Below are positions 9,385 to 21,000 of a DNA stretch of 64,000 bases, one piece after another. The notes beneath the pieces are model-generated. The model was not told where the DNA came from. It saw only the letters and a list, made by a program, of their open reading frames with translations, and ran no database searches. Position 1 is the stretch's first letter, and the number at the start of each line of letters is the position of its first letter. Source of the DNA: Loripinus fragilis (taxonomy: Eukaryota > Mollusca > Bivalvia > Lucinida > Lucinidae); assembly GCA_964019695.1 (NCBI GenBank), contig CAXHUL010000509.1, forward strand, positions 62,001 to 126,000, given 5' to 3'. A program made the translations under genes and the position numbers.

Positions 9385-12150
9385 ACTTGAAGCGCCACAC
9401 TTTCTCCAGATTCATCAAATAAAACTAAGCATGTATTCTTGGAGTATTCAGAAAAGTAATGTGTCGTTTCATAATTTTAAGAATCTGTGGTGCCACGGAG
9501 ACATCTAAATGCAATATTTACCATTTGAATAAATCGTAGAATAACGGCAATTTATCTAAATGCTAAATTTGTTTCTGTATAGGGGATATGATATCTCTGT
9601 CTGTTGATAAGCGTATATATTTCCTTATCATAAATATATTTGAAGTATTTTAAATTTAGCAGAATTTATTAAAGCTTTTAATGCTTTATAAAGATAAATG
9701 TAATAGTTGGCAGTCCATTTCACGGAAAAAAAAACTCCTGATGGCAAAATGATGTAGAAGCTGGCATCAATGCCAATTATGTTCCTATATGTGTAGTAAA
9801 TTTGATAGGGGTGGATGCCAAATCTGAAAATGCCCCTGGGTCTAAGAATTAGGTCAAAGGTCAACTGAGTGAAAATAAAACATAAATTGACAAACATTCC
9901 TTTCTATGTCATCTTCTGACCACATGATACCCATTAAATTCACTGAAACTAGTCAGAATATATTTATGATACATGTTGCATTTCTAGACAAGAACTGAGC
10001 ATATGCCCATGCAAGGTTAAAGGTCATTTAAGTGCGAATTTCGCAAAAATCAAAGTATGTAATGTTAATGCTGCATTTTTCGTCAGTATCATACCAATCC
10101 AACAAAAGAAACTTATAAAAAAAGAAACTGTATGTGAATGGTTTAGAAGCTATGCATAGGTATATTAATAGTGTCACTACAGGCCAGGCTGGGATTAAAG
10201 GTCAAGTGTACAGTTTGTGAAAAAAACACATACAAATGCTTGTTTTTGTGATCAGCATACCTAACACATCCATTAAACAAAGCCTAAGTGAGGAGGACGT
10301 ATGAGCACAGCAAACTGAATGAAATATAGGTCTTTATTGAAGGAAAATAGGTATCCCTATAGCAGAGCTCAAAGAAACTCTTGGACCTCTTATGGGGCCA
10401 CGTTAAGTGAAAAATATGCTTTAAGCATATAAGAACAGCAAAGATGCATATCAATCATCACATCCGTGTTTTCTGACTAGCACTTTTGTTGTTCGCTAAT
10501 TGAGTGACTAATCTTGAGCAGGTCAGTTTGAGACATGCATGGTTGAAAACAAGTTTCGCCTGACAGGCCACAATTACGATCAAGTAAGCACTGTATATGC
10601 ATGCTCGAGTCTTCTACAGTAGCATTTTATTATGTTTCATAAATAATCTGTATATTACAATCGAAATAGATCAGCTCTTTTGTGTAAGTTGCGAAGTGAT
10701 AACTCACTGTTTGTAAGAGTCGCAGAATTCAAACAGTGAATAATTTCACAGCAATTATTATTGCTGTATAGCAGATCTATTTTAAATAACATATGTAGGA
10801 TTTGTACCTTCTCACCAGCCAAAAAAAATAGCTGGTTTGTTTCCTAGATTCATTGTTGCATGGTCTGCTTGAAGCCATACCTTAGCTTGATAGTTTTCCC
10901 TAATGATTCGTTACTTCATATGTTGGAAGTTTGGGACTTTGTCATAAGTTTGGGATCAGTTCATAGTATTAGGTGAGAATAATTCCGTTTTGGCTAATAT
11001 CTTGTCTGTACTTTTGCTGGCTGAAACTCTCGATTAGCTGAGGACTAACTCGATGCGTCAAGGACTTTCGGAACCTGATTTCTATGGTGACTTGGTGTAT
11101 AAGTTGAAGAAGATTGTTGGCTCTAATAATTTTTCAGCGCAGTTCATTAAAATAATTTCCCATTATAAAAAGATTGGCTATAACATTAATGTATTGCAAC
11201 AGACTGCATGCTTGGTAGTCAACCCAATCACGGTTGGCAACTTTGCTTTCCTCTTTAATTGCATGCCGGTGGGTCGGACTTCAGACTCTATGATGGTTCC
11301 GACTTAAAGACTTATCTATTGATGAGATGGTAGGGGCCTGATGCTTTGGCTGTTTGTCGGGCCCACCGGGGTTTACCTGTTGGATTTCTTTTGCTCCGGT
11401 ATTCAGTTTAATTTACTGTCGAGTCCTTATCCTTGCTTTATCTCCTTGTTATATCTTGATTTATATGTTTTAGGAGATAATGCATTGATAAGTTAGGGGT
11501 CTTTCATGCAAACCTAATATCTATGTGTCTTGATCCACATCTGAATTAAGGGTGAGGTTGGCGCCGTTAAACCGGTTTAAGCCCTCCAGTAAAATGTTTT
11601 ACTGACCGTTCCAAGGCGGTACTTCTTTTGTGGATCTTTTATGTTTTTGTTCTGTCTTGTGTTTGCTATGTTTTGTGCGCGTCTGTTTATATGTGCTTCG
11701 TGGTCACCTGCCGGGAAAGGGCTGACCTCTTGGCTCTCGTTTGTGGTGTCTTCTGTGAGTTTGTCACTTTCCCATTGGTATCCTGGGTCAGGTGTGGTAC
11801 TTGATTGTATCGATTCCTGATCTTTGCAACCTTACTTACTTTGGAAACCACGCCAGATGTACATCTTACAGACATGAATGGCCACACTTGCCATCTAATA
11901 ATGAAGGTCTAGACACCAGGGCGGTGTTACATGCGTAATATGCAACAGCAATAGGCTATAAAAGAATGATTGTTAAATATTGCGACACAGACTGGCGACA
12001 CAGGTGGCATGTTTATATTGTTACTGTATCACGTTGGGGACAGCAATACTGAGGTTTGGATGGTAATAGTCAAGAGTAATGAAATGGTGAACTGCCAATC
12101 TAGTTGCTAAACGGCTACCCTAGTCAGTATTGTGCGACATTTTAACCAAA
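9385..12150. repeat. Right arm of large inverted duplication
   Basis: Reverse-complement partner of 5,085-7,345. It lacks the retroelement found at 6,095-6,472 in the left arm and instead contains its own family A insertion at 11,054-11,842. The outer segment (11,875-12,150) includes the decayed transposon frame in plus orientation, readable as TRAVLHA and GYKRMIVKYCDTD with stops between. Homology stops near 12,150. Confidence 0.75.
11054..11842 (+). mobile_element. Family A retroelement with ORF C-terminus
   Basis: This is a 5'-truncated copy carrying the last 84 codons of the element's protein (11,053-11,304) and the complete 3' untranslated region to CTTACTTACTTT. The protein piece includes EPDFYGDLVYKLKKIVG and KIISHYKKIGYNINVLQQ. 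From memory it corresponds to the segment after the reverse transcriptase core in a retroelement protein common in molluscs and cnidarians. The matching place in the left arm (near 5,360-5,390) is unoccupied. The ATG is simply the first one after truncation, so it is not a real start. Confidence 0.8.
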
Positions 12151-12308
12151 TAAACAACATTCATTGCAAAAACTGATACATAATAACAAAATGAATGTAA
12201 ACTGTTAAGCATCTCTGTTTAAAATTTAACCATGCCAATTTTCTCACACCCATTTCAAAACATTGTCTAACATTTACTTTAGAACAAAAACCAGCAGCCC
12301 CAACATCA

Positions 12309-12563
12309 TTAACTATGAAAACCATCGAAACCTTGTCTCAGGTCTATACTCACTGTGTCAGCTAACTTACTATTGTGTTTGTCATCTAGAAATCGCCTCA
12401 CATCTATGTTTAACAAGAGCATTCGATATCCCTCCATTTCTGGCAGCCATGTTTTTCCAATCATCCATCTGCATGCGTCACCCTTAAAAGCTGAATCTTC
12501 ATATTTAATGGCTATAAACCAAAATTGAATGCCTTTAAAATCAACTTTAATTATTGGGTGCAT
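12309..12563 (-). other. Unassigned 84-codon frame
   Basis: The minus-strand frame includes GDACRWMIGKTWLPEMEGYR followed by MLLLNIDVRRFLDD. The composition is protein-like, and splice-like signals bracket the core: an AG before GGTGACGC near 12,486 and a TAAGTT after ACACAATAG near 12,382. I do not recognise it. It could be one decayed exon or transposon remnant, or chance. Confidence 0.3.
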
Positions 12564-12687
12564 ATTTTATGGGATTTTGAGGGCTATTAATTTTCTATTT
12601 AGGCGACAGAAAAAATAAACATTCATAAAGGTACTTAAAACATACAGCTTGAAGTTAGCTTGAAGTTAAGCACAATTAAAACATCCT

Positions 12688-12862
12688 TGAAATATTCATA
12701 CAAGAATTCATGGGATATTCAAGGTCTTAAATTTTAACACCTCTTATTTGAAATGTTTTGTTGACCTTTTAAGGGCAATGGAAACAGCCTTAAAATATTC
12801 ATACAAGAATTCATGAGATTTTCAAGGTCTTCAATTTTTAACACCTCTTATTTTATATGTTT
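12688..12862. repeat. Two-copy tandem duplication, about 105 bp
   Basis: ATTCATACAAGAATTCATG followed by TTCAAGGTCTT and AACACCTCTTATTT occurs at about 12,693 and again at about 12,798. The copies differ at several positions. Confidence 0.7.
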
Positions 12863-13256
12863 TGAAGCCCATATAGGGGTCATACAATGTCAGTTTAAAG
12901 GCAATTTAAGAGAATATTGCAATCCCGTTAAAAAGTGCAACATTATTTAAAGGTATAAATCAACAGGTTTTTAATATTACATGGCATTTTAAAGGATAAA
13001 TAACAGCGTTCTTACAGATCTTGCATGCAGTAGTGTTAACGGGGTCAGGTTTATGTGGCGTTGCGTTGATGTGAAGTATAACACAATAAAACACGTCTAA
13101 ACTGTTAAGAAGCCGCAAACACCGGTAAGAATAAACAACATCAAACAGCTCTCTCGTCCCCAGAGAAACTGTTGAAAACCCAAACTGGTCGAAAGTATCA
13201 CATCAAAAAACAGGACAAACCACAAAAACCTGTAAAGTTAGTTTGATGCGCTTAAT

Positions 13257-13711
13257 TAGGGGATAACTGTATCAAAAATTTTCATTTTGGGAGGTATATC
13301 GTCGGGTATACGGTCGGAAATTTAGTTTTACGGCGACGCGACAAACCACGAAACCTGTTAAGTTAGTTTGATGCGCTTAAAGCACATTCTAATGCACTTA
13401 CGTTCGTAACGCGACGTCTGATTGGATAAGTAAACGTCAAAAATTTGCGACAGTATATCCTGTGATATACTGTCGGAAATAGTTTGACGTCATCAATTAC
13501 GTCACCTTTCGTTGGATGACGTGCGGCTTTATGCGGCTTGCAACGCTCCAATTTGAGATCAAACTGCAGAAGTGCATTAGGATGGGGATAAGCATATTCA
13601 AAATTTTCATTTGGGGAGGTATATCGCGCGTCGTCGTAAAACTAAATTTCCGACCGTATATCCGACGATATACCTCCCCAAATGAAAATTTTGAATACAG
13701 TTATCCCCTAA
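13257..13711. mobile_element. MITE with long TIRs and nested palindrome
   Basis: The first 80 or so bases, starting TAGGGGATAACTGTATC and including GGAGGTATATCGTCGGGTAT, are the near-perfect reverse complement of the last 80, which end GATATACCTCCCCAAATG ... CAGTTATCCCCTA. A third copy of the terminal sequence (about 13,585-13,625) forms a tighter hairpin with the right end. A TGACGTCA lies in the middle near 13,481. The open frame at 13,516-13,725 runs through the right hairpin and is not a gene. Confidence 0.75.
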
Positions 13712-13972
13712 ATGTATATTCATAGCGGATTTACAAGAAAATTGGCATGTTTCACCAATTGCGCATTATCAATTTGTTTATACGCCTTTCAAAGATGAAA
13801 ATATATTACGGCTCACACGCAATCTAATCATTAGTTTTGATGCCTGGCGCAATTGCTTCCTTCTAAGCAATAAAACTATTGGAAAATAACTGACTGGCAA
13901 AATCATACTTAATCGTCATGACTGGAATTGTCAATCTTTGTGTTCCTAGATGGCATTCAACCATCCAATGTT

Positions 13973-15430
13973 ATCATTAGTCGGGGAACCAAGGTAGAAA
14001 AAATGCTAACCCTTGCACCCGAAAGGTATACAGCTGGATTTTGTATGGTTGCAAAGCTAATTCTATGGTGTATCTGAAACCACTGTATAGCAGACTCGAT
14101 CGACTTGCATTACACCAGAGCAGTCAACTTTCTACGGAAGCCCAGCAAGAACATGTCAAAATATTATTTTTCAAAATGTTATATATTTTATATAAAAAAT
14201 CAGAATTGAAAAATATTGAGTTTATGTAATAGTACAACATCGGCGTAGACCTTAGAAGCAGTGATGGTCATCTAAGAACACTGCTTATTGATTTTTAAAG
14301 CATGTAGATTAGGGCACCCCCATTTTGAAATTTAATTTATAGTTTTTTTTTCTTCAAATCTCATTAAAACTGAATTTATGCCCCAAAGTATATTTGATAA
14401 TTATTTATATATCGCTTGGAAGCATATCTTGTAAAGAAATGTGTGCTTACTTATTCACTTTTGTCCTCCCGCTGAAGTGGTCTGAATTGCATATTTTTTA
14501 CATAAATAGATAAATTTTAAATTGAAGGTGCTTAAACACTGCATACAGTTAGACGGACGTTTGGGACATAATTTAAGACAATTTATTTTATTTTCAATGG
14601 CAAAATATAAAAGGTAGCTGAAAGTAAAAATATGAAACTACGATAATTTGATACTTAGTAATTTAGTTCATGCCAGCGGGTGCGTAGTTAAATACCAGGT
14701 CAACTTACGAGCAGTTTAACACATAAATGTAATTTATCAAGTTTTAAAGCATGTTTATCTTCCATATTTACAGCAGCTTTGAAACAGAGGGTCATTGTAG
14801 GGACCAAGGGGATTTTTATCTACTGAAAACAATAATTTCATTTAACAGTGGTAAAATAAGTGTAAAAAACTCGTATGGCTATTATCATATCACAATGGAA
14901 AACCTGTCTGTCCCCGTCTGAGATGCAGAACTGTAACCGCATAGTACTTGTAAAGACAAAATGTCCATAAGAAGATTATTTTGATGCACAAATGACTGCC
15001 CATACTTTTAAATGCATTTGATAGTGTATTATTGCATTATCGAACAGTCAAACGGCTTCTCATACCCATCCTCCAGATAAGAGTGCGTAATGGAAAATTA
15101 GCTTTGTTATTTCTCAACCAAAACATATGTCGTGGGTACTTAAACGGACCTATTAAATGAGACGGTTCTTCTGAAGACAAAAAGCACGCTCTTTAACTTA
15201 TTAAGAAGGGAAACATCACACTTTCTATGCTATGAAAGATTGCTTAACATGACCTATGTGTCATACAAAAATGCATTTTTCCGCAAAATGCAATTCTGGT
15301 CGCATTGCTATACAGTGGTTTCATATCAAGCACTATTTAGACTATCAGTATACAAAATTCCAGCCATTTACCTTTCGGGTGCAAAAAATGTGTGTTTTTG
15401 CACGATACGCGACTTTGGTTCCCCGACTAC
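13973..15430. repeat. Pair of inverted copies, about 140 bp each
   Basis: The segment 13,973-14,112 (GTCGGGGAACCAAGGTAG, TTGCACCCGAAAGGTATA, GAAACCACTGTATAGCA) is the diverged reverse complement of about 15,285-15,430. The 1.2 kb between them holds no recognised gene. The two could be ends of one decayed element or two independent insertions. Confidence 0.55.
15065..15200. mobile_element. Foldback MITE, partial copy
   Basis: CCTCCAGATAAGAGTGC, TTTCTCAACCAAAACATATG and GAGACGGTTCTTCTGA match the arms of the elements at 38,360-38,460 and 55,805-55,930. One arm of the palindrome is rearranged here. Confidence 0.55.
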
Positions 15431-15554
15431 ATGGTCTACTCATCGCATATGTGAACGGCAACGGAGTGAATGGGCGTTAAGACGAAAACTATATACCCTG
15501 CAGATTAAATGACAGGGTATAATCAACTGACAGTAATGGTGAACAGTAGTCAAT

Positions 15555-15840
15555 TGTTCGAAACATTAGAAAAGAAGAAGGTGTTTTGGCTCGCATCCGT
15601 TTAGGTCATACAAGAGTCACACATTCATACTTACTATTAGGTGAGGAGCAGCCAAAATGTGTTGGTTGTGATGTACCATTTACTGTACGTGTACGTCACT
15701 TCCTTTTGGAGTGTGGCGATTTCCCACTGGTAAGAAATAAGTGTTTCCATGTTGATAACATGAAACGGTTATTTCAAGATATACATATTAATAGAAGCAT
15801 GATGTTTTTAAAAGAAATAACTATTTTTAACAAATTATAA
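15555..15840 (+). pseudogene. Retrotransposon ORF2 C-terminal end
   Basis: The frame 15,586-15,837 and some codons before it read LGHTRVTHSYLLLGEEQPKC, then CVGCDVPF, RHFLLECGDF and MKRLFQDI. The order HTR.TH, C..C, H..LEC is the conserved C-terminal tail that follows the RNase H-like region in many jockey/CR1-group non-LTR retrotransposons. Only this tail remains, and the reverse transcriptase is missing upstream. It ends at a TAA. The assignment is from family knowledge; the exact clade is not determined. Confidence 0.7.
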
Positions 15841-16048
15841 CCTGATATTTTTAAAATCGTGTATTGTTTTATATTTTTATCAGCTTATAACGTGCTATAT
15901 AGTCTTCATTTTATTTAAACAGTATATTTGAACCATAATACAGATCGTTTATATTCTGCTATATTCTGTTCAGGTAAAGAACATGTATAGTCGTCTGAAT
16001 AGCTCTTTGAAACTGTCAGATAGTGTACATGATCTTTCCTGCCTACAA

Positions 16049-16646
16049 ATATACTCAGAAAAACAATTGAAGGATATTAAAATTCATTTGACTATATAAC
16101 AGTTGAGAAAATAACTTGCATACAAGGCATTTTTCGTATCTGATAGAACTACTAATATGCAATTTAGCAGCATGCAAAATAAAATTTACGGGTCATTGGT
16201 TACGATCAGTACCACACCAAATGTACTTAACCTCTTAACCCAAATTTCACAAGCAAAAAATTTAGCGTTTATAATTTTTGCTGCAACCTTTACCTGATCA
16301 TTACTTATGTTCTAATTCTGACCATAGACAAGTGTTCACGCACAATTATCAGTAATTGCATCTTATAACGTGACAACTTCTTCAACAAAAATGCACAGAT
16401 ATGGCATGCGCCAGTCAATATGACAACAAATTGGAAGTAAAGCACTAACAAAAACTACCAAATTAGGTGTCTATTTGGCCATGTACTGTACTTTAATCAT
16501 TGAAGCGTGACTTAAATCAAACATTTATTTTGATTGCAGATATCAGGAACTATGAAATGCATGCATAAATAATTTAGCTTTTATTGTATGAAATGTTAGA
16601 GATAAAACTGAATCTAAATATCCTTCAATTGTTTTTCTGAGTATAT
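16049..16646. mobile_element. MITE with perfect 29-bp TIRs
   Basis: Positions 16,049-16,077 (ATATACTCAGAAAAACAATT and nine more bases) are the exact reverse complement of 16,618-16,646. The interior of about 540 bp is AT-rich and non-coding. A perfect 29-bp terminal repeat suggests a fairly recent non-autonomous DNA transposon; no second copy is in the window. Confidence 0.7.
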
Positions 16647-16649
16647 ATC

Positions 16650-17611
16650 ACAACTCAATGTCATGTTCCAAACACATCTTTATCATCAACTTCATATATT
16701 ACATTTTTTTTACTTTTTTAGCCGAACTGAAAAAGTCAAGTTGAGTTTGCTACTACTATTTTCGAATCTGATGTCGGCGCAGTGCGGCCCCGCCTCTAGC
16801 ATATTGAGCGCGCACAAAACGCCCGGTTTTATGCACCCACGTAGGCTTTTAGAAGCTGGGTTTAGAGCCTTCGCTTAAGATTATATATCGCCTGGTTATT
16901 AAATTAATGGTTTTAAGATATGCAGACACAATTATCCCTTGATAAGCTCAGACAATATATGGCTGTCTCATAGGCAAATATATGGTAAAATGTATTAGTA
17001 TGCAAAATATGATTAAAATATACCATGCGGTTCAAGAATTATGAGCAGTTTTACTAAAAGACCTCGACTGGCTAAAATGATGCTCGGAAAAACCTTGTCA
17101 CCATTTTGCATACCAGTGGCTGGACATGTCAAAATGCAAAATTTGGTTCAAGAGTTATGAAGCATAACTCATACATCAAACGAGACAAATTGGTGGAGTT
17201 TCGACGAATCGTTTGCTGGATGTCTGAGCAACATTATTAAGCTTTAGTAAATACTTTTTGTCCAATACTTTCTCTTAAATTATAGATAATTGCAGTGTAG
17301 CGTTTTCACTTTTGTTCAGTATATGATCAAAATGACCCATGTGATTCAAGAGTTATGGACATTTTCAATAACTGGTAACGGACGGACTTACATAGAGATT
17401 ATAGTGCAGACCCAAGGGTCGTGCAATATAAAACGTATCGTCATTTTGGATGAAAGATAGCGTAATATTGAATCTAATATATAAGGCAGTCTGCGGTAAC
17501 AGTACAATATGGAAATGTAAATAGATATTGGCATTCTTGTCTTAAACTTTGACGTTGTTATCCAATATAATACTATTATCAAACCACATATGGTGTGTCT
17601 GCAGACATGCT
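16650..17611. other. No gene recognised; short dispersed motif
   Basis: The phrase GGTTCAAGAGTTATG or close variants recurs at about 17,030, 17,150 and 17,345, which suggests an old low-copy repeat. A GC-richer patch with GCGCAGTGCGGCCCCGCC and GAGCGCGCACAAAACGCCC lies at 16,770-16,830. No coding evidence was found. Confidence 0.4.
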
Positions 17612-17858
17612 TTAACCCTTAAAGCGCCAAGAAAAAATGAATCTGGAAAAGTCGTCTGCTGAAGTCGTCTGCTGCAAATAATTGCCTAACATTACTGACG
17701 AATTAAGTATAGAAGCAAACAGCGTGGACCCAGAACAGACAGCTCCGATAGGAGCAGTCTGATCTGGGTCAACACCGTTTGCCATAGAGGCTTCTTAAAC
17801 ATTTCAGCAGACGAGAAAAGCAGACGACTTTTGTTGTGATTGGCGCATTAAGGGTTAA
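17612..17858. mobile_element. piggyBac-like MITE (TTAA), copy 2
   Basis: It starts TTAACCCTTAAAGCGCCAA and ends TTGGCGCATTAAGGGTTAA, with complete TTAA on both sides. The subterminal AAAAGTCGTCTGCTGAA is also inverted near the right end (AGCAGACGACTTTT). This is the cleanest of the three related copies. Confidence 0.75.
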
Positions 17859-17954
17859 AATCGAGGTTTGTCCGTTTCACTTTTTGTCTGTAGTTGTTGG
17901 TTTTGTTTGTGTTGATTCTTTACGTCCCAGTTAACAATTTTTCAGTCATGTCGG

Positions 17955-18020
17955 GACGGGCCTTCCTGGGTTGAACCAATACTAAGCAGCAGATAAAGTG
18001 TCTTGCTCAATGACTGGGAC
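17955..18020. mobile_element. SINE-like internal domain remnant
   Basis: CTTCCTGGGTTGAACCAATA followed by GTGTCTTGCTCAATGA matches the non-tRNA part of the SINE-like sequence at 41,030-41,172. It lies directly against the start of the 27-bp minisatellite. The apparent start codon at 18,003 of the first long frame falls inside this SINE remnant, which argues against that frame being a gene. Confidence 0.5.
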
Positions 18021-18034
18021 GTAATAAATCAACA

Positions 18035-21000
18035 CAGACTGGTTTCTGCTAGTTCTACACTGCCTCTGGTTTCAGCTCGTTACATATTGCCTCTAGCTTC
18101 TACTAGTGCTACACTGCCTCTGGTTTCTTCGCGTTTAATATTGCCTCTAGTTTCTGCTAGTTCTACACTGCCTTTGATTTCTTCTCGTTCCACATTGCTT
18201 CTTGTTTCTGCTTTAGTTCCACACTGCCTCTGTTGTCTGCTGGTTCTACACTGCCTCAGGTTTCTGCTAGTTCCACCTTGCCTCTATTTTCTGTTAGTTC
18301 CACATATGCCTCTGGTTTCTACCAGTTCCACGTTGCCTCTGGTTTCTGCTAGTTCCACACTGCATCTGGTTTCTGCTAGTTCCACATTGCCTCTGGTTTC
18401 TGCTAGTTCCACATTGCCTCTTTTTTCTGCTTCTGCTTTAGTTCCACACTGCCTCTATTGTCTGCTGGTTCTACACTGCCGCAGGTTTCTGTTAGTTTCA
18501 CATTGCCTCTTTTTTCTGCTAGTTCCATACTGCATCTGGATTCTGCTAGTTCCACATTGCCTCTGGTTTCCGCTCTTTACACACTGCCTCTGGGTTCTGC
18601 TAGTTCAACACTTTATCTGGTTTCAGCTAGTTCTACACTGCATCTGGATTCTGCTAGTTCCACACTATATCAGATTTCAGCTAGTTCCACACTGCATCTA
18701 TATTCTGCTATTTTGACAACACTGTCTCTAGGTTCTGCTATTTCCACACTGTCTCTAGGTTCTGCTATTTCGACACTGTCTCTAGGTTCTGCTATTTCCA
18801 CACTGTCTCTAGGTTCTGCTTTTTCCACACTGTCTCAAGGTTCTGCTATTTCCATACTGTCTCTAGGTTCTGCTATTTCGACACTGTCTCTAGGTTCTGC
18901 TATTTCCACACTGTCTCTAGGTTCTGCTTTTTCCACACTGTCTCTAGGTTCTGCTATTTCCATACTGTCTCTAGGTTCTGCTATTTCGACACTGTCTCTG
19001 GGTTCTGCTATTTCCACACTGTCTCTAGGTTCTGCTATTTCCACACTGTCTCTGGGTTCTGCTATTTCCACACTGTCTCTAGGTTCTGCTATTTCCATAC
19101 TGTCTCTAGGTTCTGCTATTTCGACACTGTCTCTGGGTTCTGCTATTTCCACACTGTCTCTGGGTTCTGCTATTTCCACACTGTCTCTAGGTTCTGCTAT
19201 TTCCATACTGTCTCTAGGTTCTGCTATTTCGACACTGTCTCTGGGTTCTGCTATTTCCACACTGTCTCTAGGTTCTGCTATTTCGACACTGTCTCTGGGT
19301 TCTGCTATTTCCACACTGTCTCTAGGTTCTGCTATTTCCATACTGTCTCTAGGTTCTGCTATTTCGACACTGTCTCTGGGTTCTGCTATTTCCACACTGT
19401 CTCTAGGTTCTGCTATTTCGACACTGTCTCTGGGTTCTGCTATTTCCATACTGTCTCTAGGTTCTGCTATTTCGACACTGTCTCTAGGTTCTGCTATTTC
19501 CACACTGTCTCTAGGTTCTGCTATTTCCACACTGTCTCTAGGTTCTGCTATTTCCATACTGTCTCTAGGTTCTGCTATTTCGACACTGTCTCTGGGTTCT
19601 GCTATTTCCACACTGTCTCTAGGTTCTGCTATTTCGACACTGTCTCTGGGTTCTGCTATTTCCATACTGTCTCTAGGTTCTGCTATTTCGACACTGTCTC
19701 TAGGTTCTGCTATTTCGACACTGTCTCTGGTTTCTACTAGTTCCACATTGCCTCTATTTTCTGCTAGTTCCACGCTGCCTCTGGTTTCTACAAGTTCAAC
19801 TCTGCCACTGGGTTCTGCTATTTCCACATTGCCTCTTGGTTCTGCTATTTCCACATTGCCTCTGGGCTCTGCTATTTTCACGCTGCCTCTGGGTTCTGCT
19901 GTTCTCACACTGCCTCTGGGTTCTGCTGTTCTCACACTGCCTCTGGGTTTTGCTAGTTACACACTGCCTCTGGGTTCTGCAATTTCCACACTGCCTCTGT
20001 GTTCTGCTATTTCCACACTGCCTCTGGGTTCTGCTATTTCCACACTGTCTCTAGGTTCTGCTTTTTCCACACTGTCTCTAGGTTCTGCTATTTCCATACT
20101 GTCTCTAGGTTCTGCTATTTCGACACTGTCTCTGGGTTCTGCTATTTCCACACTGTCTCTAGGTTCTGCTATTTCCACACTGTCTCTGGGTTCTGCTATT
20201 TCCACACTGTCTCTAGGTTCTGCTATTTCCATACTGTCTCTAGGTTCTGCTATTTCGACACTGTCTCTGGGTTCTGCTATTTCCACACTGTCTCTGGGTT
20301 CTGCTATTTCCACACTGTCTCTAGGTTCTGCTATTTCCATACTGTCTCTAGGTTCTGCTATTTCGACACTGTCTCTGGGTTCTGCTATTTCCACACTGTC
20401 TCTAGGTTCTGCTATTTCGACACTGTCTCTGGGTTCTGCTATTTCCACACTGTCTCTAGGTTCTGCTATTTCCATACTGTCTCTAGGTTCTGCTATTTCG
20501 ACACTGTCTCTGGGTTCTGCTATTTCCACACTGTCTCTAGGTTCTGCTATTTCGACACTGTCTCTGGGTTCTGCTATTTCCATACTGTCTCTAGGTTCTG
20601 CTATTTCGACACTGTCTCTAGGTTCTGCTATTTCCACACTGTCTCTAGGTTCTGCTATTTCCACACTGTCTCTAGGTTCTGCTATTTCCATACTGTCTCT
20701 AGGTTCTGCTATTTCGACACTGTCTCTGGGTTCTGCTATTTCCACACTGTCTCTAGGTTCTGCTATTTCGACACTGTCTCTGGGTTCTGCTATTTCCATA
20801 CTGTCTCTAGGTTCTGCTATTTCGACACTGTCTCTAGGTTCTGCTATTTCGACACTGTCTCTGGTTTCTACTAGTTCCACATTGCCTCTATTTTCTGCTA
20901 GTTCCACGCTGCCTCTGGTTTCTACAAGTTCAACTCTGCCACTGGGTTCTGCTATTTCCACATTGCCTCTTGGTTCTGCTATTTCCACATTGCCTCTGGG

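Noticed and set aside
15240..15512. 90-codon plus-strand frame
   Set aside because: It lies within one member of the inverted repeat pair (13,973-14,112 and 15,285-15,430) and has no recognisable protein motif.
18003..18716. 237-codon frame with its ATG before the minisatellite, as the start of a repeat-protein gene
   Set aside because: The ATG lies in a SINE-like remnant, the frame shifts out of the repeat register near 18,210, and there is no signal peptide, splice site or promoter.
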